A stretch of 37,547 bases of DNA from Geobacteraceae bacterium (lineage in GTDB: Bacteria > Desulfobacterota > Desulfuromonadia > Desulfuromonadales > BM103), in contig JAHEDT010000008.1 in NCBI GenBank assembly GCA_024641085.1, forward strand, positions 1-37,547. Reading direction: 5' to 3'. The first letter of the stretch is position 1, and each line of letters begins with the position of its first letter. The notes under the pieces are model-generated. The model had not been told where the DNA came from, did not search any database, and saw only the letters and a program-made list of their open reading frames with translations. A program made the translations under genes and the position numbers. Of the stretch, positions 17,394 through 24,710 are shown piece after piece.

Positions 17394-18599
17394 CTATTTC
17401 TTTGCCGCGGGGGCAGCGGCTTCGGTGGTTTGGGTTTGATTATCTGGGGGAGTGGCGGCCACCTTTACCGGGGCTCCAGGCGCGAGGCGCTGGAACCCGT
17501 CAGTAATGACCTGATCGCCTGGCTTGAGCCCCTTCTCGATGATCCAGTCCTGCCCGACCCAGTCACCGACAACGACCGGGCGAACCTCCGCAGTCCCCTG
17601 GCTACTGACCACGAACACAACATGACCGTTGCTGGTTTGCTGTACCGCCCGCTGCGGGACGACCAGGGCGTTCGGGCGCGTGGCTCCCGTAAGGGTTGCC
17701 TTGACGAACATCCCCGGGTGCAGTTCAGCATCCGGGTTGGGAAGCTCGGCGCGAGCCAGGAAGGTACCGGTATCACTATTGAACGACGGATCGACAAAAT
17801 TGATCTCGCCGGTGTGGGGATAAGTGTTGCCCTCGGAGAGTTCAAGCTCGACACGGTATGCCTGGTTGGGCGGAGCGACAATCAGGCCAGCCGCTTGCTG
17901 TTTCTGGGCTTCAGACAGTTGGTTCTGCGAGACGCTGAAGTTGACCCAGATCGGGTCGATCTGGGCCACGTAGCTTAAGTGCCCACCCGGACCGGCGGTC
18001 AGGTAGGTGCCCTCGCGGACCAGGGCCTGGCCGGTGACACCGGACACTGGCGACTTGATCACGGTATAGCTCAGGTTGAGTTCTGCATCGTCGAGGCGGG
18101 CCTGGGCCGAGTGGACAGCCGCTTCGGCCGACTTGACTGCACCGATGGCATTGTCAAGGTCACTCTTGCTGGCGGCGTCGAGGGCGGCCAGCGGCTGGAT
18201 GCGGTTCAGGTTGGCCTGCGCCGTCCAGAGCTGCGCCTTGTGGTTTTCCAGGGCACCGCGCGCCGCCTCGACTTGGGCAACAAACGGTTTCTTGTCCATC
18301 AGGAAGAGGGTCTGCCCCTGCTTGACCACCGCACCCTCCCGGTACAGGATCTTGTCGAGAAATCCGTTGACCCGGGCCATGACCTCAACCTGGTGAGAGC
18401 TTTCCACCTGGGCGACAAAGGTGGTTGCAACCGGAACGGTCTGTGGCTCAACCTTGATGACGGACACCTCGACCGGAGCCGGCGGCGCCTTGACTTCCTG
18501 CTTTTCACATGCCGTCAGGGTCAGTGCAGTCATGACCATACTGGCCAGAGCAACAAAGCGGGTTCCGTGCAGGGGGGGCGACAGTTTAAAAACATTCAT
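17394..18599 (-). CDS. RND periplasmic adaptor lipoprotein, AcrA/MexA family
   Basis: 401 residues. A lipoprotein signal with lipobox L28-T29-A30-C31 is followed by the membrane-fusion-protein architecture: a lipoyl half-motif (QVEVMARVNGFLDKILYREG, about 70-90), an alpha-hairpin with alternating A, Q, L and E, a second lipoyl half (SPVSGVTGQALVREG), a beta-barrel and a membrane-proximal domain. It links the pump to the outer channel. ATG 18599 is preceded by GTGAGG; the alternative GTG at 18611 is part of that site. It is the first gene of the operon and has no adjacent TetR-type regulator. Confidence 0.95.
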   Translation of the reverse strand: MNVFKLSPPLHGTRFVALASMVMTALTLTACEKQEVKAPPAPVEVSVIKVEPQTVPVATTFVAQVESSHQVEVMARVNGFLDKILYREGAVVKQGQTLFLMDKKPFVAQVEAARGALENHKAQLWTAQANLNRIQPLAALDAASKSDLDNAIGAVKSAEAAVHSAQARLDDAELNLSYTVIKSPVSGVTGQALVREGTYLTAGPGGHLSYVAQIDPIWVNFSVSQNQLSEAQKQQAAGLIVAPPNQAYRVELELSEGNTYPHTGEINFVDPSFNSDTGTFLARAELPNPDAELHPGMFVKATLTGATRPNALVVPQRAVQQTSNGHVVFVVSSQGTAEVRPVVVGDWVGQDWIIEKGLKPGDQVITDGFQRLAPGAPVKVAATPPDNQTQTTEAAAPAAKK

Positions 18600-18676
18600 A
18601 ACGATCCTCACTTTAACAGAAGCATCATTGATATATCAGAAGGAGGCATTCAGAATTATCCCAATACGAATGATGG

Positions 18677-18697
18677 CCGGAAAGTCAACCCTTCCGG
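18677..18697. promoter_or_regulatory. Inverted repeat in the RND operon leader
   Basis: CCGGAA (18677-18682) and TTCCGG (18692-18697) are separated by 9 bases, about 80 bases before the adaptor start. A TATACT (18756-18751, minus) lies upstream and could be a -10 box, but no good -35 is seen. It could be an operator or an RNA hairpin. The 538-base stretch 18600-19137 otherwise holds only a palindrome and a tRNA terminator; no gene is supported. Confidence 0.35.
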
Positions 18698-18956
18698 AAA
18701 ACCTGTGGCCATGGTAGCGCCTTTTCTCAATTATGGCAGTCCTACCAAGCAGTATAATCCTTCATAACATAAAAAAACTTGCAACCTATAATTTGATTTT
18801 CTATGTGATCAGCATCTGCCCCATATCGTCATGAACTTCCCCGCCACAAATGACTTGGAAGCAAGAGGAGATTCGAAGCTTCTTCGTAGCACAAACCCGC
18901 TGCAAATATTCACCATCACAACCTGAGTGCTATTGTAAACGGGTCGTTCAAGCGGA

Positions 18957-18972
18957 TGGCCATTAATGGCCA
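18957..18972. repeat. Perfect 16-bp palindrome
   Basis: TGGCCATTAATGGCCA is its own reverse complement. It lies in non-coding DNA between the RND operon and tRNA-Ser. A protein-binding site is possible; no gene start on either strand is close enough to assign it. Confidence 0.5.
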
Positions 18973-19096
18973 AGACCCATAACAGTCCAAGGCTGCATAA
19001 ATATCTTAGAGAGTATAGCAGACGCATTACACAAGCTTCATATCACGGTTCCCCAGTTGGCACGAAATCTTCAGAAAACGCCTAGAAAGAGAAATC

Positions 19097-19129
19097 AAAA
19101 AGGGCCCAACCACTCCTGGCCAGGCCCTT
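19097..19129 (-). terminator. Rho-independent terminator behind tRNA-Ser(CGA)
   Basis: AAGGGCC (19123-19129 on the complement) pairs with GGCCCTT (19100-19106 on the complement), and the minus strand continues with a short T-run. It begins 9 bases past the CCA end of the tRNA and ends the tadA/tRNA transcript. Confidence 0.7.
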
Positions 19130-19137
19130 CTTTTATA

Positions 19138-19225
19138 TGGCGGAGGGGGGGAGATTCGAACTCCCGGTGGGTTGCCCCACAACAGATTTCGAGTCTGTCA
19201 CCTTCGGCCTCTCGGACACCCCTCC
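19138..19225 (-). tRNA. tRNA-Ser (anticodon CGA)
   Basis: 88 bases including an encoded CCA. The acceptor GGAGGGG pairs with CCCCTCC, followed by discriminator G. The anticodon loop CTCGAAA gives CGA (19189-19191), reading UCG. A long variable arm and the TTCGAAT T-loop confirm a serine tRNA. It starts 25 bases after the tadA stop. A TATAAA at 19255-19250 overlapping the tadA stop could serve as its own -10, but the -35 is poor, so co-transcription with tadA is also likely. Confidence 0.97.
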
Positions 19226-19250
19226 GTGGGTATTCCGTTCGGGAGACCCT

Positions 19251-19736
19251 TTATAATGTCTTTTGCATTTTTTTGCCAGCCCTTAATTCTTTGAAAAAAT
19301 CGCTGAGCATTGCGCTGCATTCCGTGCCGAGCACGCCTTCTCTCACCTCGACCTTGTGGTTGAATCGCTCGTCTTGAGCGAAGTCGTAGATCGAGCCGAC
19401 CGCACCCGCGCGCGGGTCGCGGCAGGCATACACCAGTCGCGGGATCCGGGCGAGGATGATCGCGCCCATGCACATCACGCATGGCTCCAGAGTGACGTAA
19501 AGGGTGGTGTCGAGCAGCCGCCAGTGGCCGATCTGTTCGGCGGCCTGCCGGATCGCCACCATCTCGGCGTGGGTGGTCGGGTCATTGCTGGTTTCACGCA
19601 GGTTGTGGCCTCGGCCGATGATTTTACCGTCGAGCACGATCACTGCACCGATCGGCACTTCACCGAGAGCTCTGGCGGCATCGGCTTCGGCCAGCGCCCC
19701 CCGCATAAAAATCTGATCCTGCTCCTGGTTTACCAT
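19251..19736 (-). CDS. tadA: tRNA adenosine(34) deaminase
   Basis: 161 residues. The zinc deaminase motifs H56-A57-E58 and P85-C86-V-M-C89 are present. TadA converts A34 of tRNA-Arg(ACG) to inosine so that it reads CGU, CGC and CGA codons; its substrate tRNA is encoded in this window at 30512-30588. The start ATG overlaps the stop of the upstream flavoprotein gene by 7 bases, so the two are translationally coupled. The C-terminus (FFKELRAGKKMQKTL) is normal. Substrate assignment rests on the family. Confidence 0.96.
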   Translation of the reverse strand: MVNQEQDQIFMRGALAEADAARALGEVPIGAVIVLDGKIIGRGHNLRETSNDPTTHAEMVAIRQAAEQIGHWRLLDTTLYVTLEPCVMCMGAIILARIPRLVYACRDPRAGAVGSIYDFAQDERFNHKVEVREGVLGTECSAMLSDFFKELRAGKKMQKTL

Positions 19737-20590
19737 GATGCCTCCGCCTGGTCAGCGGAGGGCCTGATCCAGGGCGTCTCATCCTGGTAAGCCGCCTTGA
19801 CCTCCTTGAGCGGCTCCCTCTGTTCGCGATATCTCGCCAACATCCCCTTGAGCCACTCCTGGTGTTCGAGGGCCGCGACCCGATCGGTGACGAACTCGTG
19901 ATGGCTTTGGGTAATCTGCAGGGTCGGACCGGAAGGGCCTTCCTCCAGCTCTCCCGTGTTGCTGCAGAGCATGCAACGTACCCGGCCGTCGCCGAGAAAG
20001 CGGAACGTTGCCCCTCCACACAGCGGGCAGCATGGCTGCAGCCGCGCGGCCGGCTCACCGAACAGGGCATCGGCCAGTTCACCGGCCAAGCGCCGGTTCT
20101 CTTCATGCATGACCGCTTCGCCGGGGAGGGCACCGTAGATGATGCGGCTCATGCGGTTGTCGGCCTGAAGTGTCACCAGAAGCCTTTCGATATCCAGCAG
20201 GGTGCTCCCTTCCTTCCCCTCGATCCCGGCGATGCCGATGCCGACCGCCGGTTTGCCCCAGAGGCGCTCGGCCATGGCATAGAAGGAGATTCCCCGATCG
20301 ACCAAACCCTTGAGGCAGGCATGGGCGCCCAGAAAATAGGTTGGCGCCGCCAGGATGACGGCATCCGCCGCGGCGATCGCTTCGAGGATCACGTTCAGAT
20401 CATCGTTGAGAACACACCCGCCCCGGCTCAAGCAACGGTAGCAGCCATTGCAGTAGCGCAGGCGGAAATCGGGCAGCCGGAGCAGTTGCAGACGGTGTGG
20501 GACCTCAAGCTGTCGGCTGACCTCCTTGACCATGATTTCACAGTTGCCGAGTTGGCGTTGCGAAGCGATGATTCCCAGGACCTGTTTCAT
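19730..20590 (-). CDS. Iron-sulfur-flavoprotein-like NAD(P)H oxidoreductase with C-terminal zinc ribbon
   Basis: 286 residues. The N-terminal flavodoxin-like domain (MKQVLGIIAS start, APTYFLGAHACLKGLVDR for FMN binding) has a compact cysteine motif C47-x2-C50-x2-C53-x5-C59. This resembles the 4Fe-4S site of iron-sulfur flavoproteins (Isf). The C-terminal part adds a probable zinc ribbon, C188-x2-C191 and C206-x2-C209, then a charged tail. Isf proteins reduce oxygen, peroxide or other electron acceptors; no substrate can be named here. It overlaps tadA by 7 bases. A plain NADPH-dependent FMN reductase is the alternative name. Confidence 0.82.
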   Translation of the reverse strand: MKQVLGIIASQRQLGNCEIMVKEVSRQLEVPHRLQLLRLPDFRLRYCNGCYRCLSRGGCVLNDDLNVILEAIAAADAVILAAPTYFLGAHACLKGLVDRGISFYAMAERLWGKPAVGIGIAGIEGKEGSTLLDIERLLVTLQADNRMSRIIYGALPGEAVMHEENRRLAGELADALFGEPAARLQPCCPLCGGATFRFLGDGRVRCMLCSNTGELEEGPSGPTLQITQSHHEFVTDRVAALEHQEWLKGMLARYREQREPLKEVKAAYQDETPWIRPSADQAEASW

Positions 20591-20691
20591 AAGCGGCCTT
20601 TCTACAGAAGCTTTTGGCGTCTTAGCCTTGCCAGCTTAAAACAATTGGTCTGCTGATTGCCAGAGAAAGGCGCCTTTGTCTGGCTTCGCCG

Positions 20692-20766
20692 CAGGGGTCA
20701 GGTCTACACATTTCACAAAAAATGCATTTTGTGCAAAAAAAGTGAAATGTGTAGACCTGACCCCTG
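20692..20766. repeat. REP/MITE-like element with perfect 25-bp inverted repeats
   Basis: The arms 20692-20716 and 20742-20766 are exact reverse complements of 25 bases, beginning CAGGGGTCAGGTCTACAC. The 25-base AT-rich centre holds a nested TGCA/TGCA repeat between A-runs. GGGGTCAGGTCT-type ends are, from general knowledge, common in dispersed palindromic elements moved by REP-associated (Y1) transposases; no transposase is present here. It lies between the flavoprotein gene and the BMP operon (gene-free stretch 20591-20997) and would fold into a strong cruciform or RNA hairpin. Confidence 0.8.
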
Positions 20767-20850
20767 TGCCCGGCAGGACCCCGGGGCACTCGACAGCAGG
20801 GCCTTGGCAATTGCGTCGCGGGGCGTTGAGGCGTTCACCGGGATTTGGGT

Positions 20851-20879
20851 TTGACAAGATACCGGCGGTACGGTAGAAG
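20851..20879 (+). promoter_or_regulatory. Promoter of the purine/nucleoside ABC operon
   Basis: TTGACA (20851-20856), a 17-base spacer and TAGAAG (20874-20879) form a good sigma-70 promoter. The spacer contains an inverted repeat TACCG-G-CGGTA (20860-20870), a possible operator. The predicted start near 20886 leaves a leader of about 110 bases. Confidence 0.6.
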
Positions 20880-20911
20880 AAGCGGATAGATCGCTAGTAA
20901 TTCCAGGGCCA

Positions 20912-20939
20912 CCCTGTCCGACCCGCCGGGTCTGCAGGG
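20912..20939 (+). promoter_or_regulatory. Stem-loop in the leader of the BMP operon
   Basis: CCCTG (20912-20916) pairs with CAGGG (20935-20939), enclosing GACCC (20920-20924) and GGGTC (20928-20932). It lies in the mRNA leader. It does not match the purine riboswitch core I would expect, so no ligand is proposed. Confidence 0.45.
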
Positions 20940-20997
20940 ATCGTCCTCTCGCAGCTTACAGTAACCATCATCCTGACACCCCTGAAAGGAAACCACG

Positions 20998-22071
20998 ATG
21001 AGAAGATTTACCTTGCTGGCACTAGCCCTGTTGTTGGTCCTGCCCCAGTTTGCCGCAGCGGCCGGGGCGAAAGAAAAAGTTAAAGCCGGCTTTATCTACG
21101 TCGGCCCGGTCGGCGATGCCGGCTGGACCTGGGCCCATGACCAGGGTCGCAAGGAGATGGAAAAGCTGCCCTTCGTCGAGCCGTCGACTTTTATTGAATC
21201 GGTGCCGGAAGGGGCGGAATCCGAGCGGGTGATCACCGGCCTGGTCCGCAAGGGGCACAACCTGGTGTTCACCACCAGCTTCGGCTACATGGATGCCACC
21301 CTTGATGTTGCCAAGCGCAACAAAGATGTGGTCTTCATGCACTGCTCCGGTTACAAGTCCGCCGAGAACGTCGGCAACTACTTCGGCCGCATGTACGAGC
21401 CCCGTTACCTCTCGGGCATCGTCGCCGGCAAGATGACCAAAAAGAACGTGATCGGCTACGTCGCCGCCTTCCCGATCCCCGAAGTGATCCGCGGCATCAA
21501 CGCCTTCACCCTCGGCGTGCGCAGCGTCAACCCGGCCGCACAGGTGCGCGTCGTCTGGACCCAGACCTGGTTCGATCCGGGCGTCGAGCGCGATGCCGCT
21601 GACAGCCTGCTCGATGTCGGGGCCGACGTACTGACCATGCACCAGGACGCACCGGCGACCCTGCAGGCGGCCGAAGCCCGTGGTGCCTACGTGATCGGCT
21701 ACAACTCGGATATGCGCTCATTTGCCCCGAAATCCTTCCTCACCGCCCCCGTTTGGAACTGGGGCCCGCTCTACACCAAGATCGCCCAGGAAGTCCATGA
21801 CGGCACCTGGAAGTCCGAGTCCATCTGGTGGGGCATGCAGCATGACCTGGTCAAGCTGGCGCCGATCAGCGACAAGGTCCCGGCCGCAGTCAAGCAGTTG
21901 GTCGAGGAGAAAACCGCGGCCATCAAGGCCGGCAAGCTGCACCCCTTCAGCGGGCCGATCAAAGACCAGGACGGCAAGGTCCAGGTTGCGGCCGGCAGCG
22001 CCCCCTCCGATGGGGATCTGCTCGGCATGAGCTACTTCGTCGAAGGCGTCCAGGGGACGATTCCCAAGTAA
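20998..22071 (+). CDS. BMP-family ABC transporter substrate-binding protein (nucleoside/purine)
   Basis: 357 residues. A signal peptide (MRRFTLLALALLLVLPQ then AAAAG) has no lipobox cysteine, so it should be a free periplasmic protein. The BMP/PnrA fold is shown by GFIYVGPVGDAGWTWAHDQG near the mature N-terminus, VRKGHNLVFTTSFGYMD, and the NYFGRMYEPRYLSGIVAG stretch. The family binds nucleosides or purine bases. GAAAGG lies before ATG 20998. It is first in an operon with an ATPase, two permeases and a xanthine phosphoribosyltransferase-like gene, which supports a purine ligand. Confidence 0.93.
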   Translation: MRRFTLLALALLLVLPQFAAAAGAKEKVKAGFIYVGPVGDAGWTWAHDQGRKEMEKLPFVEPSTFIESVPEGAESERVITGLVRKGHNLVFTTSFGYMDATLDVAKRNKDVVFMHCSGYKSAENVGNYFGRMYEPRYLSGIVAGKMTKKNVIGYVAAFPIPEVIRGINAFTLGVRSVNPAAQVRVVWTQTWFDPGVERDAADSLLDVGADVLTMHQDAPATLQAAEARGAYVIGYNSDMRSFAPKSFLTAPVWNWGPLYTKIAQEVHDGTWKSESIWWGMQHDLVKLAPISDKVPAAVKQLVEEKTAAIKAGKLHPFSGPIKDQDGKVQVAAGSAPSDGDLLGMSYFVEGVQGTIPK

Positions 22072-22091
22072 ATCAACGGCTTCATAATCAG

Positions 22092-22127
22092 GGGCACGCG
22101 CGAACCCAATAGCGCGTGCCCTTTTTT
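22092..22127 (+). terminator. Rho-independent terminator/attenuator between the BMP gene and its ATPase
   Basis: A perfect 10-bp stem, GGGCACGCGC (22092-22101) with GCGCGTGCCC (22112-22121), closes a 10-base loop and is followed by TTTTTT (22122-22127). It ends 20 bases after the BMP stop codon region begins and immediately abuts the start codon of the next gene. Partial read-through would give much more binding protein than transporter. Confidence 0.9.
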
Positions 22128-22128
22128 G

Positions 22129-23643
22129 ATGGCGATGACCACTCTGCTGCAAACCAGACATATCCGCAAAACATTCCCCGGTGTCGTTGCTCTGGACGAT
22201 GTCTCACTGTCCATCGCTCCGGGAGAAATCCACACCCTGCTCGGTGAGAACGGTGCCGGGAAAAGCACCCTGATGAACGTGCTGACCGGCCTGTACCGGC
22301 CGGACCGCGGCGAGATTCTGTTCGATGGCGTACCGGTCCAGTTCAGCAGCCCCGGCGACTCCCTGGCCATGGGGATCGGCATGGTTCATCAGCATTTCAT
22401 GCTGGTTCCGGCCCACACCGTGTTCGAAAACGTCCTGCTGGCTATCGATGGGGTCCCCAACTTCTTCTCACGCAGGAAATTCCAGCAAAAAGTCCAGAAG
22501 ATCCTGGATGAGTTTGCTCTCGACCTCGATCTGGACACCCCGGCCTGGAAGCTGTCGATCGGTGCGCAACAGTGGATCGAGCTGATCAAGTTGCTGGTAC
22601 GCGACTGCCGCCTGCTGATTTTCGATGAACCGACGGCGGTGCTGACGCCCCAGGAGAGCGCGCGCCTGTTCAAGGTTTTGACCCGGCTGCGGGACCAGGG
22701 GAAAAGTATTCTTTTCATCTCCCACAAGATGCGCGAGGTCATGGAGATCTCCGACCGGGTCACCGTTCTCAAGAAGGGGCGCAGCCTGGTCACCCTCCCC
22801 CGGGGTGAATATGACGAGAACAAGCTGGCTTCGCTGATGATCGGCGAGGACCAGATTCCCATGTGGATAAAGCCCGCCTGCAAGTACGAGGAACTGGCGC
22901 TGGAGATCAAGAACCTGTCGGTGCGCAACGACCGCGGCCTCGCCGACCTTGACAATTTCACCATGAAGTTGTATCGCGGCCAGATCCTCGGCGTCGCCGG
23001 CGTCGCCGGCAACGGCCAGAAGGCTCTGGCCGAGGTTCTGACGGGGCTCAAGGAAGCAACAAGCGGCCGGATCCTGGCTGGCGACCGCGACATCACCGAC
23101 AGTACGGCAAAGAGTTCCTACATCGCCGGCATCGCCCACATCCCGGAAGACCGCAAGACCATCGGGATTGCTCCCGACATGACGGTTGGCGACAACCTGA
23201 TCATGAAGAATTTCAACTCACGGGCCTTTCGCCGCTGGATTTTCCAGGACCGCGCCGCGATCCGCAGGAACGCTGTCGCCAAGATTGACCAGTTCGCCAT
23301 CAAGGCCGGGCCGGACGGCAACCCGATTCGCTACCTTTCGGGCGGCAATATCCAGAAAGTCATCATCGCCCGCGAGCTGTCTGAAAAGCCCTCGGTACTG
23401 GTCGCCCTCTACCCGACGCGCGGTCTCGATATCGGCAGCGCCGAGTACGTGCACAAAGTCATCATCGATGGGGCGAACCAGGGGATGAGCACCATCCTGA
23501 TCTCCGAAGATCTCGACGAATTGCTCAAGCTCTCGGACCAGATCGTCGTCATGTTCCGTGGCCGCCTGGTCGGATGCGTTGATCCCCAGACAACCACCCG
23601 TGAAGAGATCGGGCTCCTGATGAGCGGCGAGGTGCAAAAATGA
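22129..23643 (+). CDS. ABC transporter ATP-binding protein, two-domain nucleoside type
   Basis: 504 residues from ATG 22129 (502 from ATG 22135). Two ABC cassettes are fused, as in sugar and BMP-type importers. The first has Walker A GENGAGKSTL and Walker B LLIFDEPTAVLTP. The second has a degenerate Walker A (GVAGNGQKALAEVL), the signature YLSGGNIQK and an altered Walker B ending PTRGLDIGS. No Shine-Dalgarno is visible: the start lies directly behind the terminator T-run, whose stem would occupy the normal ribosome site. The domain begins at once (LLQTRHIRKTFPG), so a later start is not plausible. It ends in an ATGA overlap with the first permease. Confidence 0.93.
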   Translation: MAMTTLLQTRHIRKTFPGVVALDDVSLSIAPGEIHTLLGENGAGKSTLMNVLTGLYRPDRGEILFDGVPVQFSSPGDSLAMGIGMVHQHFMLVPAHTVFENVLLAIDGVPNFFSRRKFQQKVQKILDEFALDLDLDTPAWKLSIGAQQWIELIKLLVRDCRLLIFDEPTAVLTPQESARLFKVLTRLRDQGKSILFISHKMREVMEISDRVTVLKKGRSLVTLPRGEYDENKLASLMIGEDQIPMWIKPACKYEELALEIKNLSVRNDRGLADLDNFTMKLYRGQILGVAGVAGNGQKALAEVLTGLKEATSGRILAGDRDITDSTAKSSYIAGIAHIPEDRKTIGIAPDMTVGDNLIMKNFNSRAFRRWIFQDRAAIRRNAVAKIDQFAIKAGPDGNPIRYLSGGNIQKVIIARELSEKPSVLVALYPTRGLDIGSAEYVHKVIIDGANQGMSTILISEDLDELLKLSDQIVVMFRGRLVGCVDPQTTTREEIGLLMSGEVQK

Positions 23644-24710
23644 AACTGGTCGCGGAAAAACGCGAGCTCTCATCACGGCTGTTCCGCATCAGCGCTCCGG
23701 TGATCTCGATATTCGTGGCCCTGTTCGTGGCCGGCTTCCTGCTGCTCGCCGCCGGTGTCAACCCACTGCAGGCATATCTTGAAATCTTCCAGGAGTCCCT
23801 GGGTTCGATCTACGGCCTCTCGGAAACCCTGGTCAAGACAACCCCGCTGATCTTCGCCAGCCTCGGGGTCTCGCTGGCGTTTCGCATGCAGATCTGGAAC
23901 ATCGGCGCCGAAGGCCAGATTTACATGGGCGCCTGCGGTGCCACCGCCGTCGCGCTCTTCTCGGGGATCGAGAGCCACCTGCTGATGATCACCGCCATGT
24001 TCCTTACGGCCTTCCTGGTCGGCGGCCTGTGGGCCGGAGTGGCCGGAGCCTTGCGTGCCGTCTGGCGGGTCAACGAAGTCATCGTCACCCTGCTGATGAA
24101 CTACATCGCCATCCTCGGTGTCGACTACCTGATCTACGGCCCCTGGAAGGATCCAAAGGGGTTCAACTTCCCCCTGACCGCCCAATTCAGCGACGCCGCC
24201 CGCCTGACGGAATACTTCGACACCCGCCTGCACAGCGGGTTTTTCCTGGCACTGTTCTGCGCCCTGGTCCTCTACCTGTTCATGGAGCGCACCGTCTGGG
24301 GGTACGAGATCAAGGTGATCGGCAGCAACCCGAAGGCGGCTCGCTACGCCGGGATGCGCACCGGCCTGGCGATTTTTGCCGTACTTTTTTTGAGCGGCGC
24401 CATCGCCGGGATCGCCGGCTTCAGCGAAGTTGCCGGCCTGCAGCACCGCCTGCAGCACGGGATCTCGCCCGGGTACGGCTATACGGCGATCATCATCGCC
24501 TGGCTGGCCAAGCGCAGCGCCCTCGGCGTCGTGATCGTCTCCTTCCTGATGGGCGTCCTCCTGGTCGGCGGTGACAGCCTGCAGCTCTCGTGGCAGCTCC
24601 CGGTGGCCTTTGCCTACGCCTTCCAGGGGCTGATCCTGTTTTTCCTGCTGGCCTCGGAGTTCTTTATTCACAACCGGGTCCGGCTGATCAGAGGAGAACG
24701 CCATGCTTGA
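23640..24710 (+). CDS. ABC transporter permease (BMP/nucleoside type), first subunit
   Basis: 356 residues with about eight to ten hydrophobic spans. It is a BPD_transp_2 permease with the family stretches LAFRMQIWNIGAEGQIYMGA and VNEVIVTLLMNYIA, then GYEIKVIGSNPKAARYAGM, typical of nucleoside importers such as YufP. It forms the inner-membrane channel with the next permease. Its ATG overlaps the ATPase stop by 4 bases and its end overlaps the next gene by 8 bases. Confidence 0.94.
   Translation: MKLVAEKRELSSRLFRISAPVISIFVALFVAGFLLLAAGVNPLQAYLEIFQESLGSIYGLSETLVKTTPLIFASLGVSLAFRMQIWNIGAEGQIYMGACGATAVALFSGIESHLLMITAMFLTAFLVGGLWAGVAGALRAVWRVNEVIVTLLMNYIAILGVDYLIYGPWKDPKGFNFPLTAQFSDAARLTEYFDTRLHSGFFLALFCALVLYLFMERTVWGYEIKVIGSNPKAARYAGMRTGLAIFAVLFLSGAIAGIAGFSEVAGLQHRLQHGISPGYGYTAIIIAWLAKRSALGVVIVSFLMGVLLVGGDSLQLSWQLPVAFAYAFQGLILFFLLASEFFIHNRVRLIRGERHA

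Noticed and set aside
18809-19027. 72-codon open frame on the minus strand in the RND-tRNA spacer
   Set aside because: No ribosome site or recognisable domain, and the region is AT-richer non-coding DNA containing a palindrome.
20622-20876. Several short open frames through the inverted-repeat element
   Set aside because: They exist on both strands only because the element has no stops; no start signals or protein similarity.
20889-20903. ATCGCTAGTAAT, identical to a conserved piece of 16S rRNA
   Set aside because: Only 12 bases match and nothing around it resembles rRNA; taken as chance.
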